64,000 bases of DNA, taken from assembly GCA_024280835.1 (NCBI GenBank), contig JAJRPJ010000006.1:422098-486097 (forward strand). The letters run 5' to 3'. Below, piece after piece: positions 1 through 9,088 of the stretch. Each line of letters opens with the position of its first letter. The stretch's first letter is position 1. This DNA comes from Candidatus Zixiibacteriota bacterium. Its GTDB lineage: Bacteria > Zixibacteria > MSB-5A5 > GN15 > JACZUZ01. The notes below the pieces were generated by a model. It saw only the letters and a list, made by a program, of their open reading frames with translations. It made no database searches and was not told where the DNA came from. Made by a program: the position numbers and the translations under genes.

Positions 1-1
1 C

Positions 2-721
2 AAAACCTACAAAGACGCCACCCTCAAACTTGTCGCTGGCGAAATTAACCGCGCGAAGCAACCACGAACAAATAGATTGTATCGAGCCGAGATGATGGCT
101 GCTGCGCCAGCGATGGACGGCGGCTTTCAAGAAAAAGCCTTCTTTGAATATCATCTCTATACATTGCCGCGTCCTTCGACAATCGCCAATAATGAAATCA
201 AGCAACTCTCTCTCTTCGAGCCAGCCTCGACAGGCGTCACCAAAGAATACTATTTCGTAGCCGATCGAGGTGCCAAGAATGCCGAAGTCAAACTCCGCTT
301 TATCAATAGTGAAAGCGCTGGACTAGGCATGCCCTTGCCAGCGGGTCGGGTGCGGGTCTACAATAATGACTCCGATGGCTCCACAATTCTCATTGGCGAA
401 GACAATCTGGGCCATACCCCAAAAGATGAAGAGATTCTACTAACACTCGGCAAAGCCTTCGATTTGGTTGTCGAAGAAACAACCGTGGCTCGCCGAAAAA
501 TTACCGACCGAGTCTCAGAAGTCGACTATGTAATTGAGCTCCGCAATCGCAAAGACGAAGATGTGACCATCAAGGTCGACAAGTTCTTAGGTAATTACTG
601 GAAAATCACCAAGAAGACGCATGATTTTGAAAAGAAATCAGCCAGCAAAGTTCGGTTCGAGGTCAAAGTCAAAGCTGGTGAAGAAGTCAAATTGGAGTTC
701 ACTGTTAGACTTGGCTCTTGA
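2..721 (+). CDS. DUF4139-type protein, C-terminal part (5' end outside window)
   Basis: The ORF track begins at a TTG at 77, but the same frame is open to the window edge. The extra residues (YKDATLKLVAGEINRAKQ) fit the family, so this is the 3' part of a larger gene. The visible part is a beta-rich region with PLPAGRVRVYNNDSDG followed by LIGEDNLGHTPKDEEI and repeated strand-like segments. This matches the C-terminal region of DUF4139 proteins, which are usually secreted or envelope-associated and of unknown function. The N-terminal half and any signal peptide lie upstream. No partner gene is visible. The family call rests on recognised motifs only. Confidence 0.75.
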   Translation, partial: KTYKDATLKLVAGEINRAKQPRTNRLYRAEMMAAAPAMDGGFQEKAFFEYHLYTLPRPSTIANNEIKQLSLFEPASTGVTKEYYFVADRGAKNAEVKLRFINSESAGLGMPLPAGRVRVYNNDSDGSTILIGEDNLGHTPKDEEILLTLGKAFDLVVEETTVARRKITDRVSEVDYVIELRNRKDEDVTIKVDKFLGNYWKITKKTHDFEKKSASKVRFEVKVKAGEEVKLEFTVRLGS

Positions 722-782
722 GCCATACATGCCATAATTGACAGTCTGGATGGTATTGCGTAACATCACGCTAGAGAGCAGA

Positions 783-805
783 CCTTAGATTATCTTAATC
801 TGAGG
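783..805. other. Short intergenic hairpin upstream of the TPR gene
   Basis: CCTTAGATTA and TAATCTGAGG form a 10-bp stem with one G-U pair and a 3-nt loop. No U-tract follows, so it is not a classic terminator. It could be an operator or an RNA structure in the leader of the TPR gene that starts at 876. Confidence 0.35.
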
Positions 806-875
806 GCAATCGAGGTCAGTCGGCGCTGATAGCTCTGCTCAAGGGTGGGAAACCAATAGAAACAGGAAAAATCTC

Positions 876-2339
876 ATGAAACAAGTTCGTTCAAAAACAC
901 TCTACCGTATTATTACCATGTCTGCGTTGGCTATGGCTCTAATCGTCATGTCATTACCTGAGATGGGTCATGCGCGTAAAAAGCGCAAATTGCCAATCAA
1001 CTCATATATCTCTGGAGCCAAAATCGCCTATGGAAAAACTGTCGGTGACGAAGGGGCCAGACCGTACGATGCCCTAGCTTTGCTGGATAGTTGCACTATG
1101 TGGTATGGCATGATTCCTGAAGCATATTTCTGGGAGACCTTGATTCATTCAGATTTGGCACAACAGACACCAAAAACTGATACCGCCGCGCGAAAAGAGC
1201 GCATCATCAAAATGATTGGCGCCGCAGATAGTTTGGTGATGGGTTGTGACAAAGAAAATAAAGATATCAAAAAGAAATACAAGAAAAAGTGCAAGCCGTT
1301 CATGATTACAGCGGACTCTATTCGTTCAGATTGGTTTTCACTGTATTACAATGACGCCCAAGAGTTTCGCACTCAACTCGTCGATGAAATAATTCCGACA
1401 ATCGCCACTGAAACAGATCCAGACGCCAAGGCCGACTTAATCGCCGAGCAGGACACCCTGCTGGCGCTAATCAATACGAGCTATGAAATGGCGAGCTTGC
1501 TGGCGACTTCAGATACTTCATCACTCCTTGTTGACCAAAATCTAGGCAATCTATACTTGGAGTTGCAAGAATTCGAAAAAGCTATTCCATATTTTGACAG
1601 AGCCGCCAAGATGGCTAAGACTTCTGACCCTGGAAACTATCTCAATTTGTTAAACCAAGGCGCTTATACCAATTTCCAAGCCAAGAAATATTTGGAAGCC
1701 GCGAAACTTTGGAATCAAGTCGCCGACGAGGTGGAAGATGCCCAGAAAATCGAAATGTATGGAAATATTCTCGCTTGTTTTGACAGGCTGGATATGGAAG
1801 ATTCCACACTGTTATACAACCACAAGATTCTCGGGCTAGATCCAACCAACGCTACTGCATTGGGGATGCTTGGTGGCAATTGGTTTAATAATATTCAGGC
1901 TTTGAATAAAGAGAACGCCGAGGCTAAAGAAGCCGGTGATAAAGCAAAAACCTCTGACATTAAGAAGAAACTGGCTCTTGCCAGCGACAGTGCGACCTAC
2001 TACCTCAAACGAGCTTTCGAAGCCGATACAACTGACGTACAGTCGATCGAATTGTATGCTATCACCAGCATGCTCAAGGGTGACAAAGAAGCCGCCTCCG
2101 TTGGCTGGGCAAAACTGACAGCCCTCAAACCAGACGATAAGACTTATTGGATTTATCTCGGCGATAACTATATCGCCCGCAAAATGCTAAAAGAAGCCAT
2201 TGTGCCATATGAAAAGGCAATCGCAATCGACGCCTCAGCCAAGGAAGTCTGGAGCAGTCTGGTTGATTTGTATTCTCTCAATAATATGCCTAAGAAATTA
2301 AAAGCAGCTAAGGCCAAGGTCGATGAGTTGAATAAGTAA
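876..2339 (+). CDS. Secreted TPR-repeat protein
   Basis: The 487-residue product begins with a basic stretch, a hydrophobic core (about residues 12-27) and a probable signal-peptidase region near GHARKK, so export to the periplasm or outer membrane is likely. Helix-pair TPR-like units are visible around residues 215-250 (NLGNLYLELQEFEKAIPYFD), 255-290 and 420-480 (YWIYLGDNYIARKMLKEAIV). The middle is rich in Lys, Ala and Asp. An AGGAAA ribosome site precedes the ATG, and a strong terminator follows the stop, so it is probably a single-gene transcript. TPR proteins are scaffolds; the partner cannot be told from the sequence. Confidence 0.8.
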   Translation: MKQVRSKTLYRIITMSALAMALIVMSLPEMGHARKKRKLPINSYISGAKIAYGKTVGDEGARPYDALALLDSCTMWYGMIPEAYFWETLIHSDLAQQTPKTDTAARKERIIKMIGAADSLVMGCDKENKDIKKKYKKKCKPFMITADSIRSDWFSLYYNDAQEFRTQLVDEIIPTIATETDPDAKADLIAEQDTLLALINTSYEMASLLATSDTSSLLVDQNLGNLYLELQEFEKAIPYFDRAAKMAKTSDPGNYLNLLNQGAYTNFQAKKYLEAAKLWNQVADEVEDAQKIEMYGNILACFDRLDMEDSTLLYNHKILGLDPTNATALGMLGGNWFNNIQALNKENAEAKEAGDKAKTSDIKKKLALASDSATYYLKRAFEADTTDVQSIELYAITSMLKGDKEAASVGWAKLTALKPDDKTYWIYLGDNYIARKMLKEAIVPYEKAIAIDASAKEVWSSLVDLYSLNNMPKKLKAAKAKVDELNK

Positions 2340-2367
2340 TCTCTTTGATTTCTAAGTGTGATGATAT

Positions 2368-2406
2368 AGCTGGTGATACCAAAAAGTGGTGTCACCAGCT
2401 TTTTTT
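2368..2406 (+). terminator. Rho-independent terminator after the TPR gene
   Basis: AGCTGGTGATACC and GGTGTCACCAGCT form a 13-bp stem (one G-U pair) with a 7-nt loop, followed by TTTTTT. It lies 28 bp past the TPR stop codon. Confidence 0.9.
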
Positions 2407-2429
2407 GTGTCTGACTCGTATCTGATAGC

Positions 2430-2458
2430 TTGCCGAATGACTGCATTCTGTTGATATT
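2430..2458 (+). promoter_or_regulatory. Putative promoter giving a leaderless priA mRNA
   Basis: TTGCCG (2430-2435), a 17-bp spacer and GATATT (2453-2458) lie just 6 nt before the GTG start of priA. No Shine-Dalgarno sequence precedes that start. The arrangement recurs at rarA, gatC and other genes in this window. Confidence 0.4.
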
Positions 2459-2464
2459 CAACAT

Positions 2465-4927
2465 GTGAAGCAAGTTCAAAACAGAAGATATCTCATAGTG
2501 GGCATCAGTGGCCCGCTCCGCCGGAGTTTCACCTACCACTCAGACTCAGCGACTTTTTCAAAACTAACTTCTGGCGCACGAGTCACCGTACCGTTTGGCA
2601 AAAAAACTGTTATGGGTTTTTTTCTAGAAGAAACCAGCAAACCTCCCTTTGCCACCAAAGCCATACAGCAAATAGTTGATTCCGAGTCAATGTTTACTGG
2701 CTGTCGGTTCGGGTTCTACCGTTGGCTCTCAGATTATTACTTTGCCAATCCAGCCGAAACTCTAACTCTCGCTTTGCCACCCAAATCTCGCGCAGCGACA
2801 AAACCCGAATTATATTTGAAGTCCCAGATTGACGAGTCACACCTATTAGACTTCGGAACTCCCGAGCGTATTGTCAAACGTTTGCTGGCAGGAAAATCTT
2901 TGCGCACTAGCGATATCAAAGAACTCAATACACTGACAGTCGGTGGTGTTGAAGCGCTACTGCGTGACGGTTCACTCGAGAGTCGCCTAGAGCCATATTC
3001 AACGACTCAAGCAACAACAACTCAAAGCGCTGGAAGACTCCGTGGATACATTGCTCGCGACACAGAGCTAGTGACAACCTATCTCAAAGACTCATTAGAA
3101 AACGGCTCTTCACTGACACTCTCAGAAGGTGTCATCGATCGTAAACGTCTGCTCGACGCTGGCGTAAGTGTCTATCGCATCGGGCGACTGGTCGCTGAAC
3201 AAGCTCTAGAGCCAGTGTATGGCGATGCATTCAATGTCACTCTCAATTCTCTTTCAGCGAGAAGTGATGTTGCTGGCTTACAGCTAAACCCCGAACAATT
3301 ATCAGTATTCAAACAAGTAGCGCCCAAAATAGGAAAAACATTCGCGCCATTCTTGCTACATGGCATAACGGGCTCTGGCAAGACCTTGGTGTATTGTCAT
3401 CTTATTGAAAGAGCTCTTAAGCAAGAGCAAGGCGCTCTCGTTTTAGCCCCAGAAATCGCATTAGCGGGTGAAGTGTTCCGCTATATACGTGGCTATTTTG
3501 AAGGTGCAAAAACTGAAATCGGTTTTTGGCATTCAGGTTTAACTCCCGCGCAACGCCAGCGTCTTTGGAACCAATTGGCGACAGGTGAGGTAAAAGTCTT
3601 AGTTGGCCCACGCTCAGCGCTTTTTGCGCCGCTACAAAACCCAGGAATAATCATTGTCGATGAGGAGCATGATGACTCCTACAAACAGCATGAACCTGCG
3701 CCACGTTTTCACGGACGAGATTCAGCAATTATGCTCGCAAAAATGAGTAAGATTCCAATTCTCTTAGGCTCAGGCACCCCATCAATTGAATCCTATTACA
3801 AAGCTAAGGCTGGCCGTTACACACTTCTAAAACTAACTGCCAGACCTGCAGGCGCCAAAAAGCCATCAATCAAATTGATAGACATGAACAAAGAGCGCCT
3901 AGCAGGTGAGCATCCGTTTGTCTCTTTGACACTCAAGAAAGAAGTCGAAAGTCGACTTAAACTCGGCGAACAAGTAATACTCTACCTGAACAGGCGCGGT
4001 TTTTCTCCCAGAGTCCAATGCTCCGATTGTGGTAGTTCTCCCGAGTGTCCAGATTGCGCGACACGCCTCACATACCACAAACGCAATGCGCAATTGATTT
4101 GTCACCTCTGTGGTTTCACTCGCTCTGACTATTTACAATGTGAGTCATGTGAGAGTCTCGATTTACGGTATGTTGGAGCAGGAACTCAAAAACTCGAAGA
4201 GAGCGTCGGGACGTTATTTGCAGGCGCGCGTTGTGTGCGCCTTGATTCCGATGTCACCAATGTCAAAGGCGCCGCTTGGAATATCTTCCGAGACTTTGCT
4301 GACGGCAAATACAATCTACTAATTGGTACACAGATGATTTCCAAAGGAATTGATTTTCCGAATGTGACTCTGGTTGGCGCCATCTTCTCTGACCATGAAG
4401 CGCTTGGTGTCGATTTCCGCTCAGCCGAAAAAACATTCGCGCGCCTAACTCAAGTAGCTGGACGAGCTGGACGTTCAAGCCAAGCCCAAGCCAATAGCGT
4501 GGCGCTAGCACAAACATACAATCCGCACTCAGAATTGATGGCAGCCGTCGCCAGTGGTGACTATGAATCTTTTTACCAAACAGAAATTGAACCACGGCAG
4601 TTGTTATGCTTTCCACCTTTTTGCCGCATCCTGCGCCTGACTCTGACATCGGCTCTTGAAGACCAACTCACTGAGCAAGCGCTAAAATTGCGCGATGAAC
4701 TTGAAAAGCGCTTCAAACCTGATGGCAAAGAACTACGCATCATGGGACCCGCGCCTTGTCAATTGTATCGCATCCGCGGCCGCTTTCGCAGACACATATT
4801 GCTCTACACCACCAAATCACTCCCCTTGATAGGCAAACTATCAAAGTGGGAAGAGCGTAAGGCGAAATTCGGCATGCCAGCCACAGTGCGCGTAGCGCTC
4901 GATGTCGATCCCGTTGACTTCCTCTGA
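2465..4927 (+). CDS. priA: Primosomal protein N' (PriA replication-restart helicase)
   Basis: PriA is a 3'-to-5' superfamily 2 helicase that reloads the replisome at stalled forks. The 820-residue product has the N-terminal 3'-DNA-binding domain, a Walker A box GITGSGKT near residue 300, the DEEHD box near 400, and a Cys-rich zinc-binding insert (CSDCGSSPECPDC, then CHLCGF and CESC) around 519-561. Motifs such as LIGTQMISKGIDFPNV and QVAGRAGRSS complete the helicase core. Length is close to the family norm of about 730-830. The start is GTG at 2465, without an SD but next to a -10-like hexamer. It stands alone and faces the convergent rplY operon. Confidence 0.95.
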   Translation: MKQVQNRRYLIVGISGPLRRSFTYHSDSATFSKLTSGARVTVPFGKKTVMGFFLEETSKPPFATKAIQQIVDSESMFTGCRFGFYRWLSDYYFANPAETLTLALPPKSRAATKPELYLKSQIDESHLLDFGTPERIVKRLLAGKSLRTSDIKELNTLTVGGVEALLRDGSLESRLEPYSTTQATTTQSAGRLRGYIARDTELVTTYLKDSLENGSSLTLSEGVIDRKRLLDAGVSVYRIGRLVAEQALEPVYGDAFNVTLNSLSARSDVAGLQLNPEQLSVFKQVAPKIGKTFAPFLLHGITGSGKTLVYCHLIERALKQEQGALVLAPEIALAGEVFRYIRGYFEGAKTEIGFWHSGLTPAQRQRLWNQLATGEVKVLVGPRSALFAPLQNPGIIIVDEEHDDSYKQHEPAPRFHGRDSAIMLAKMSKIPILLGSGTPSIESYYKAKAGRYTLLKLTARPAGAKKPSIKLIDMNKERLAGEHPFVSLTLKKEVESRLKLGEQVILYLNRRGFSPRVQCSDCGSSPECPDCATRLTYHKRNAQLICHLCGFTRSDYLQCESCESLDLRYVGAGTQKLEESVGTLFAGARCVRLDSDVTNVKGAAWNIFRDFADGKYNLLIGTQMISKGIDFPNVTLVGAIFSDHEALGVDFRSAEKTFARLTQVAGRAGRSSQAQANSVALAQTYNPHSELMAAVASGDYESFYQTEIEPRQLLCFPPFCRILRLTLTSALEDQLTEQALKLRDELEKRFKPDGKELRIMGPAPCQLYRIRGRFRRHILLYTTKSLPLIGKLSKWEERKAKFGMPATVRVALDVDPVDFL

Positions 4928-4971
4928 TCTTGATAATTACACAAAAGATCAACCTACTTACAAACTCGAAT

Positions 4972-5004
4972 AAAAAAAGCGAGTGACGATCTCTCGTCAC
5001 TCGC
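4972..5004 (-). terminator. Terminator of the rplY operon
   Basis: GCGAGTGACGA and TCGTCACTCGC form a perfect 11-bp stem with a 4-nt loop. On the minus strand it is followed by seven Ts, 41 bp past the rplY stop. It may also help stop priA transcription from the other side, although no U-tract follows in that direction. Confidence 0.92.
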
Positions 5005-5044
5005 TCTCTTAAGCTAAGCTGTATTTTACAGAAAAGTTACAAGT

Positions 5045-5719
5045 TTACTTATCGTCTGACTTTTCGTCGTCGCCTTCAGCCTTCTTGTCATCACCAACGA
5101 GAGCTGGCTCTGCAGTTGCTTCTTCAGCGGCTTCTTCGTCAGTTTTCTCTGTGCTAACAGTCGGAGGACTGACAATACAAATTGTACGCTGTCCGTCGGC
5201 CATGATAGTCGCGTTTTCGACTGTGATATCGCTAACGTGAACACTGCCTTGAATACCGAGTTCTGTAACATCAATTTCCAAACTATCTGGAATGTTTGTT
5301 GGCAAACACGAGATTTCCAATTCGCGGATGATATGCTGCAAAACTCCGCCTTCATTCTTGACACCCTCAGGAACACCATTGAGGTGCACTGGAATCGTCA
5401 GTGTCAACGGACGTGACAACGAAATCTGATGAAAATCAAGATGCAAAATATTACCACGAACTGGATCACGTTGCATCTGACGGATCAAAGATCTGTCAGC
5501 GTTTGTTCCAGCGCCATCAATATCCAATGAAAGCATTACATTGGTACCCGAATTTTCACGAATCAAACGTTCAATATCCGCCAGCGCCACTGATACGCTC
5601 TTAGGCTCGCGCTCTGGTCCGTAAAGAGCCGCAGGAACGCGACCATCTCTGCGCATTGCTCGCGAAAAATTCTTGCCACCCCCATCACGGGACTGGACTG
5701 CTAAGACTGCTTCTTTCAT
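5045..5719 (-). CDS. rplY: 50S ribosomal protein L25 (long, CTC/TL5 form)
   Basis: This protein binds 5S rRNA in the large ribosomal subunit. Residues about 1-95 form the L25 domain (RDGGGKNFSRAMRRDGRVPAALYGP) and about 100-185 the TL5 C-terminal beta domain (IPVHLNGVPEGVKNEGGV). An acidic, Ala/Asp/Lys-rich tail ends the 224-residue chain, as is common in the CTC form. The ATG has a good ribosome site (AAAGAGGAATC). It lies 112 bp after prs and is followed by a strong terminator. In many bacteria pth follows rplY; here it does not. Confidence 0.95.
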   Translation of the reverse strand: MKEAVLAVQSRDGGGKNFSRAMRRDGRVPAALYGPEREPKSVSVALADIERLIRENSGTNVMLSLDIDGAGTNADRSLIRQMQRDPVRGNILHLDFHQISLSRPLTLTIPVHLNGVPEGVKNEGGVLQHIIRELEISCLPTNIPDSLEIDVTELGIQGSVHVSDITVENATIMADGQRTICIVSPPTVSTEKTDEEAAEEATAEPALVGDDKKAEGDDEKSDDK

Positions 5720-5831
5720 GATTCCTCTTTATCCTCTAACAACACTCTATTATTTCAATTTACAAAAACACTAACACAAAATTTATATTTGTCTGACACT
5801 ATCAATAACTAACATCAAAAAATAGTTACAA

Positions 5832-6824
5832 TTAGAAATCAAATAGTGACGACACAGACTTCTCCTGGGAAATTCTTCTAATCGCTTCGCCGAATATACC
5901 AGCGCAAGAAACAACAACATACTTCTCTGATAACCCACGCTTGGTGACATCAATCGAATCAGTGATAATAATTTTCTTGATAGGAGAGTTTTCTATACGC
6001 TCAATTGCCTCACCGGAAAGCACCGCATGTGTACAAATCGCATAAATATCCTTGGCGCCTTCAGCGGCCAAAGCATGCGCTGCATTTGTCAAAGTCCCCG
6101 CGGTATCGACCATATCGTCACGGATAATCACATTACGTCCTTTAACCGAACCGATGATATTCATAACTTCGCTCTGGTTGGGTTTCGGCCGACGTTTATC
6201 GATAATAGCAAGCTCTGCATTGAACGATGTCGCCATCGCACGTACAAGTTTGATAGAACCAATATCTGGTGTTACAAAGACTGGATCTTCAACGTTCAAT
6301 TCTCGAACTGCGTCATTGAGTATCGGAGTGGAATAGAGATGGTCATGCGGAATATCAAAGAAGCCTTGAATCTGCGCGGCATGCAAGTCCATTGTGATAA
6401 CGCGATCAGCGCCAGCTGTAGTAATCAGGTTCGCCATCAACTTAGCGGCAATAGCCACTCGCGGACGATCTTTGCGGTCCTGACGAGCATAACCATAATA
6501 AGGAATCACCGCAGTGATTCTACCAGCGGAGGCTCTCCGTGAGGCCTCAATCAACATCAACAATTCTATAATATATTCAGCGGGTGGATTAGTCGGCTGA
6601 ATAATAAACAAATCCGCGCCACGAATGTTGTCGTCAATCTGCACAAAAATCTCACCGTCAGAAAAAGATCTGACAACACAGTTACACAATCCGACCTTAA
6701 GATATTTTGCAATCTCTTCAGCCAATGGACGATGCGCATTGCCGCAAATCAATTTCAGATTCGGTATGGTTTCATCAATCGACATAATTGCTGGAGACAC
6801 TCTGCTGGCGGTTACTTTGTTCAT
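5832..6824 (-). CDS. prs: Ribose-phosphate pyrophosphokinase (PRPP synthetase)
   Basis: Prs makes PRPP from ribose 5-phosphate and ATP, feeding purine, pyrimidine, NAD, His and Trp synthesis. Diagnostic parts are the ATP loop YYGYARQDRKDRPR, the flexible-loop region IDKRRPKPNQSEVMN and the PRPP-binding motif DDMVDTAGTL. The ORF is 330 residues. A start at the internal Met14 (MSIDETIPNLKLICGN) would give a length and N-terminus closer to the family, and neither start has a clear SD. It lies between the tRNA-Gln gene and rplY, its usual neighbours. Confidence 0.95.
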   Translation of the reverse strand: MNKVTASRVSPAIMSIDETIPNLKLICGNAHRPLAEEIAKYLKVGLCNCVVRSFSDGEIFVQIDDNIRGADLFIIQPTNPPAEYIIELLMLIEASRRASAGRITAVIPYYGYARQDRKDRPRVAIAAKLMANLITTAGADRVITMDLHAAQIQGFFDIPHDHLYSTPILNDAVRELNVEDPVFVTPDIGSIKLVRAMATSFNAELAIIDKRRPKPNQSEVMNIIGSVKGRNVIIRDDMVDTAGTLTNAAHALAAEGAKDIYAICTHAVLSGEAIERIENSPIKKIIITDSIDVTKRGLSEKYVVVSCAGIFGEAIRRISQEKSVSSLFDF

Positions 6825-6941
6825 AGTAGCTAGTTAAAGAATTATTTGATTGGAACAATGATTTGGATTAGCTGACGGTATTTTGAGATATGGGCTGCGA
6901 AATACGAAATATATGGTCTGATATTATGCCGAATTACAAAA

Positions 6942-7016
6942 TGGCTGGGGCGCAAGGATTCGAACCTTGGAATGCGAGAACCAAAATCTCGTGGCTTGCC
7001 ACTTGCCGACGCCCCA
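6942..7016 (-). tRNA. trnQ: tRNA-Gln (anticodon UUG)
   Basis: The minus strand folds into a full cloverleaf: a 7-bp acceptor stem TGGGGCG/CGCCCCA, discriminator G and encoded CCA, anticodon stem CGAGA/TCTCG with loop TTTTGGT (anticodon TTG), and T-arm CAAGG TTCGAAT CCTTG. It lies between spoVG and prs on the same strand, the position in which a tRNA-Gln is often found in bacterial ispE-prs clusters. Confidence 0.96.
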
Positions 7017-7147
7017 GTAATTTTTCCCAAACTACTGGCCGATAACCTATCGCAGAATTACAGTCTGGTGAATCGTATTTCTAATTATCTCTGCAATCCA
7101 AAAGTTAGCATTCCTCTAGTTCTCGTGATTTCTTGCTTGACTAAATC

Positions 7148-7513
7148 TTAAAGCTGCTGCTCTGGTGACGAGTCTGAACTCGCCGGTGAATCGCCATTGT
7201 TCTTGTCAGAGCCGCCTTGCTCTGAGACGTTGTGTCCTAAAACATTGCGCCCTGAACTGTTCTTGACAGTCTCTTCATAAGCCGTCAAAACCAACTCTTC
7301 CACCATTTTCCGAGCTTCGCTATTGACGGGGTGGGCGATATCCTGATGTGAACCATCAGGTCTTTTCCGGGACGGCATCGAAACAAAGAAACCATTCGTC
7401 CCTGCAATGATTTTCAGACCGCGAATCACAAACTGATTGTCTAGCGTGATATTCGCAAAACCCTTAAGTTTGTCTTCGCTACGAAGCGTAACGCGGATAT
7501 CCGTTATTTCCAC
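7148..7513 (-). CDS. spoVG: SpoVG-family RNA/DNA-binding regulator
   Basis: SpoVG is a small nucleic-acid-binding regulator first known from Bacillus sporulation but widespread in non-sporing bacteria. The N-terminal 90 residues carry the conserved core: EITDIRVTLRSEDKLKGFANITLD, FVIRGLKII, and FFVSMPSRKRPDGSHQDIAHPVN. The last 30 residues are polar, Ser/Gly-rich and low complexity. The start is GTG with a very strong SD (GGGAGG, 5 nt spacing). It lies 37 bp after ispE and is probably cotranscribed with it. Confidence 0.95.
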   Translation of the reverse strand: MEITDIRVTLRSEDKLKGFANITLDNQFVIRGLKIIAGTNGFFVSMPSRKRPDGSHQDIAHPVNSEARKMVEELVLTAYEETVKNSSGRNVLGHNVSEQGGSDKNNGDSPASSDSSPEQQL

Positions 7514-7550
7514 TTAAACCTCCCTCGAAACCATCAGACAACATTCGGCG

Positions 7551-8537
7551 TCAAGCCGAAATGCTTGGAAGGAAAATTGGGCGACATACGAACACACGCC
7601 ACCCCTTCCGTGCAATAGATTCAAACCGCTTCGCTTCGATTTCTGTGGCGACATCAGCGCCAAAGACACCAAAAACAGTCGACCCGCTACCACTCATGCG
7701 AATGAAGGTTGCGTGCGACTTGCGAAAACGGTCATGGATTTTTTGCAGAGCTACGGCGAAGTCATTGATACTCTTCGCCTTACAACGGCCAGAGAGGAAC
7801 AAGCTCTCAAAATCACTACCCTCTTCTTCCAGTGATCGCCACCAAGGTGAACTTTCACTGGAACACGAAAAGTTATACCCAATTTTCGGGGATGTCAAGG
7901 GCGTATTTTCTGCGTTTTGGCGTTTTTCGCTCTCGGCTTGGACAGGGAATTTAGCCCGAAAATTGTCCAATTCGGCAAATGCAACGGCTGTGGAGATATG
8001 AATACCGGGGTTCACCAAAACCAACGAGTAATCCAAAGGAATATCCAGCTCTTCAAAAGTCTCGCCACGACCACTAACCAAAGCCGAACCTCCAGAAAAA
8101 AAGAACGGCACATCCGAACCGAGCCTAGCTCCGATGTCAGTCAATTCTGCTTTAGAAAGACTCAATCCAAAAAGCTGATTGGCCCCAAGCAAGACGCTAG
8201 CGCAGTCACTTGAGCCGCCGCCGAGCCCCGCTCCCACAGGAATAACCTTCTCAAGCTCAATATGGCAGAATGGTAATTCAGGCTTGTAGCTTCTCAGCTG
8301 TCGCAAAGCCCGCAAGACGAGATTATCAGAGCCTACCGAATCTATAGCCGCAGATTCAGGCCCAGTGATTTCCAAAGTGTCTGAATTTCTTCCCGAACCA
8401 GTCAACGTGATTGTATCATAAAGCGAGATTGCTTGCATCACCGACCGAATCTCATGAAACCCATCAGCGCGTCTAGCGCCAACCTTCAAAGTCAGATTAA
8501 TCTTAGCCGGAGCCGTTAAAGTCAGAGAATCTCTCAT
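7551..8537 (-). CDS. ispE: 4-diphosphocytidyl-2-C-methyl-D-erythritol kinase
   Basis: IspE phosphorylates CDP-methylerythritol in the MEP route to isoprenoid precursors. GHMP-kinase motifs are clear: PAKINLTL near the N-terminus, the ATP loop PVGAGLGGGSSDCASVL, and the C-terminal MSGSGSTVFGVF. The ORF track begins at a TTG at 8555. I prefer the ATG at 8537 because it puts PAKINL at residue 9 as in the family. An insertion around residues 200-235 (SEKRQNAENTPL region) makes it somewhat longer than usual. It heads the ispE-spoVG-tRNA-prs-rplY group. Confidence 0.94.
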   Translation of the reverse strand: MRDSLTLTAPAKINLTLKVGARRADGFHEIRSVMQAISLYDTITLTGSGRNSDTLEITGPESAAIDSVGSDNLVLRALRQLRSYKPELPFCHIELEKVIPVGAGLGGGSSDCASVLLGANQLFGLSLSKAELTDIGARLGSDVPFFFSGGSALVSGRGETFEELDIPLDYSLVLVNPGIHISTAVAFAELDNFRAKFPVQAESEKRQNAENTPLTSPKIGYNFSCSSESSPWWRSLEEEGSDFESLFLSGRCKAKSINDFAVALQKIHDRFRKSHATFIRMSGSGSTVFGVFGADVATEIEAKRFESIARKGWRVFVCRPIFLPSISA

Positions 8538-8625
8538 AGAGGAAGTATACGACAATTCCTACACCAACGGAAACCATCCATCGATCCAATCCCTGGCTTC
8601 GACTCCCAACGAAACCATCCCGCTC

Positions 8626-8836
8626 GTAGGGGCATAGCGTGCTATGCCCGCTTCCGATTCCAGCACACCGGTTTCATTTGTAGGGGCGCCGTTTCGGCGC
8701 CTTCTTCTCGCTCCACGAAAAAAGGTTGGCCAAAAGAAAAAAGGCAGGGAAATCTTGCCCCTACACTAGCGAACAGTTCGTTGTATTGGGGCTCGTGCCA
8801 AAATACGGAATAAGGCACAGCACGCTGTGCCCCTAC
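8626..8836. repeat. Cluster of four REP-like palindromes (GTAGGGGC family)
   Basis: Four copies share the edge GTAGGGGC and a short palindromic stem. Copy A (8626-8649) has stem GGGCATAGC/GCTATGCCC. Copy B (8680-8701) has GGCGCCG ttt CGGCGCC. Copies C (8743-8764) and D (8814-8836, stem GGCACAGC/GCTGTGCC) are in the opposite orientation, ending CCCCTAC. Two forward copies followed by two reversed copies is the REPIN-like arrangement associated with RAYT transposases. Two RAYT genes lie in this window, but neither carries this repeat at its edges. Confidence 0.75.
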
Positions 8837-8885
8837 GAATACTGGATTGCCTCAAAAACGTCTTCTTCGTTCTTCGTCGTCGGTT

Positions 8886-8909
8886 GTGTCAGGTCCTCAG
8901 ACCTGACAC
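8886..8909. repeat. Perfect 10-bp hairpin next to the REP cluster
   Basis: GTGTCAGGTC and GACCTGACAC pair perfectly around a 4-nt loop CTCA. The sequence family differs from the GTAGGGGC palindromes next to it. No U-tract follows on either strand, so it is more like a second REP-type repeat than a terminator. Confidence 0.6.
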
Positions 8910-9088
8910 TGGCAGAATCTCCACAACATCACACCTATATTCCATCTCTTACTATAAGTGATGACGCGTCTGTGCAAGTACATGAACAATAACGGTAACT
9001 ACAAAATCCCTACAATTTCTCTGGCTAGCATACCTCTATATGCAAAACGAACCCATTTTGATGCTTGGAATTATTACAAATGGTGGGA

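Larger units (their letters stand above)
8538..9088. other. Gene-free region with REP-like palindromes
   Basis: About 550 bp between ispE and the O-antigen ligase hold no convincing gene. The 88-residue ORF at 8726-8992 runs straight through palindromes and has no SD. The left and middle parts contain four GTAGGGGC-type palindromes and one 10-bp hairpin (separate entries). The right part (8910-9088) shows nothing I can name. Confidence 0.75.

Noticed and set aside
4263-4649. 128-residue minus-strand ORF inside priA
   Set aside because: An out-of-frame shadow of a clear priA reading frame; the same applies to the other long opposite-strand ORFs in conserved genes.
8726-8992. 88-residue plus-strand ORF between ispE and the O-antigen ligase
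   Set aside because: It is built from REP-like palindromes and low-complexity sequence, has no SD and resembles no protein.
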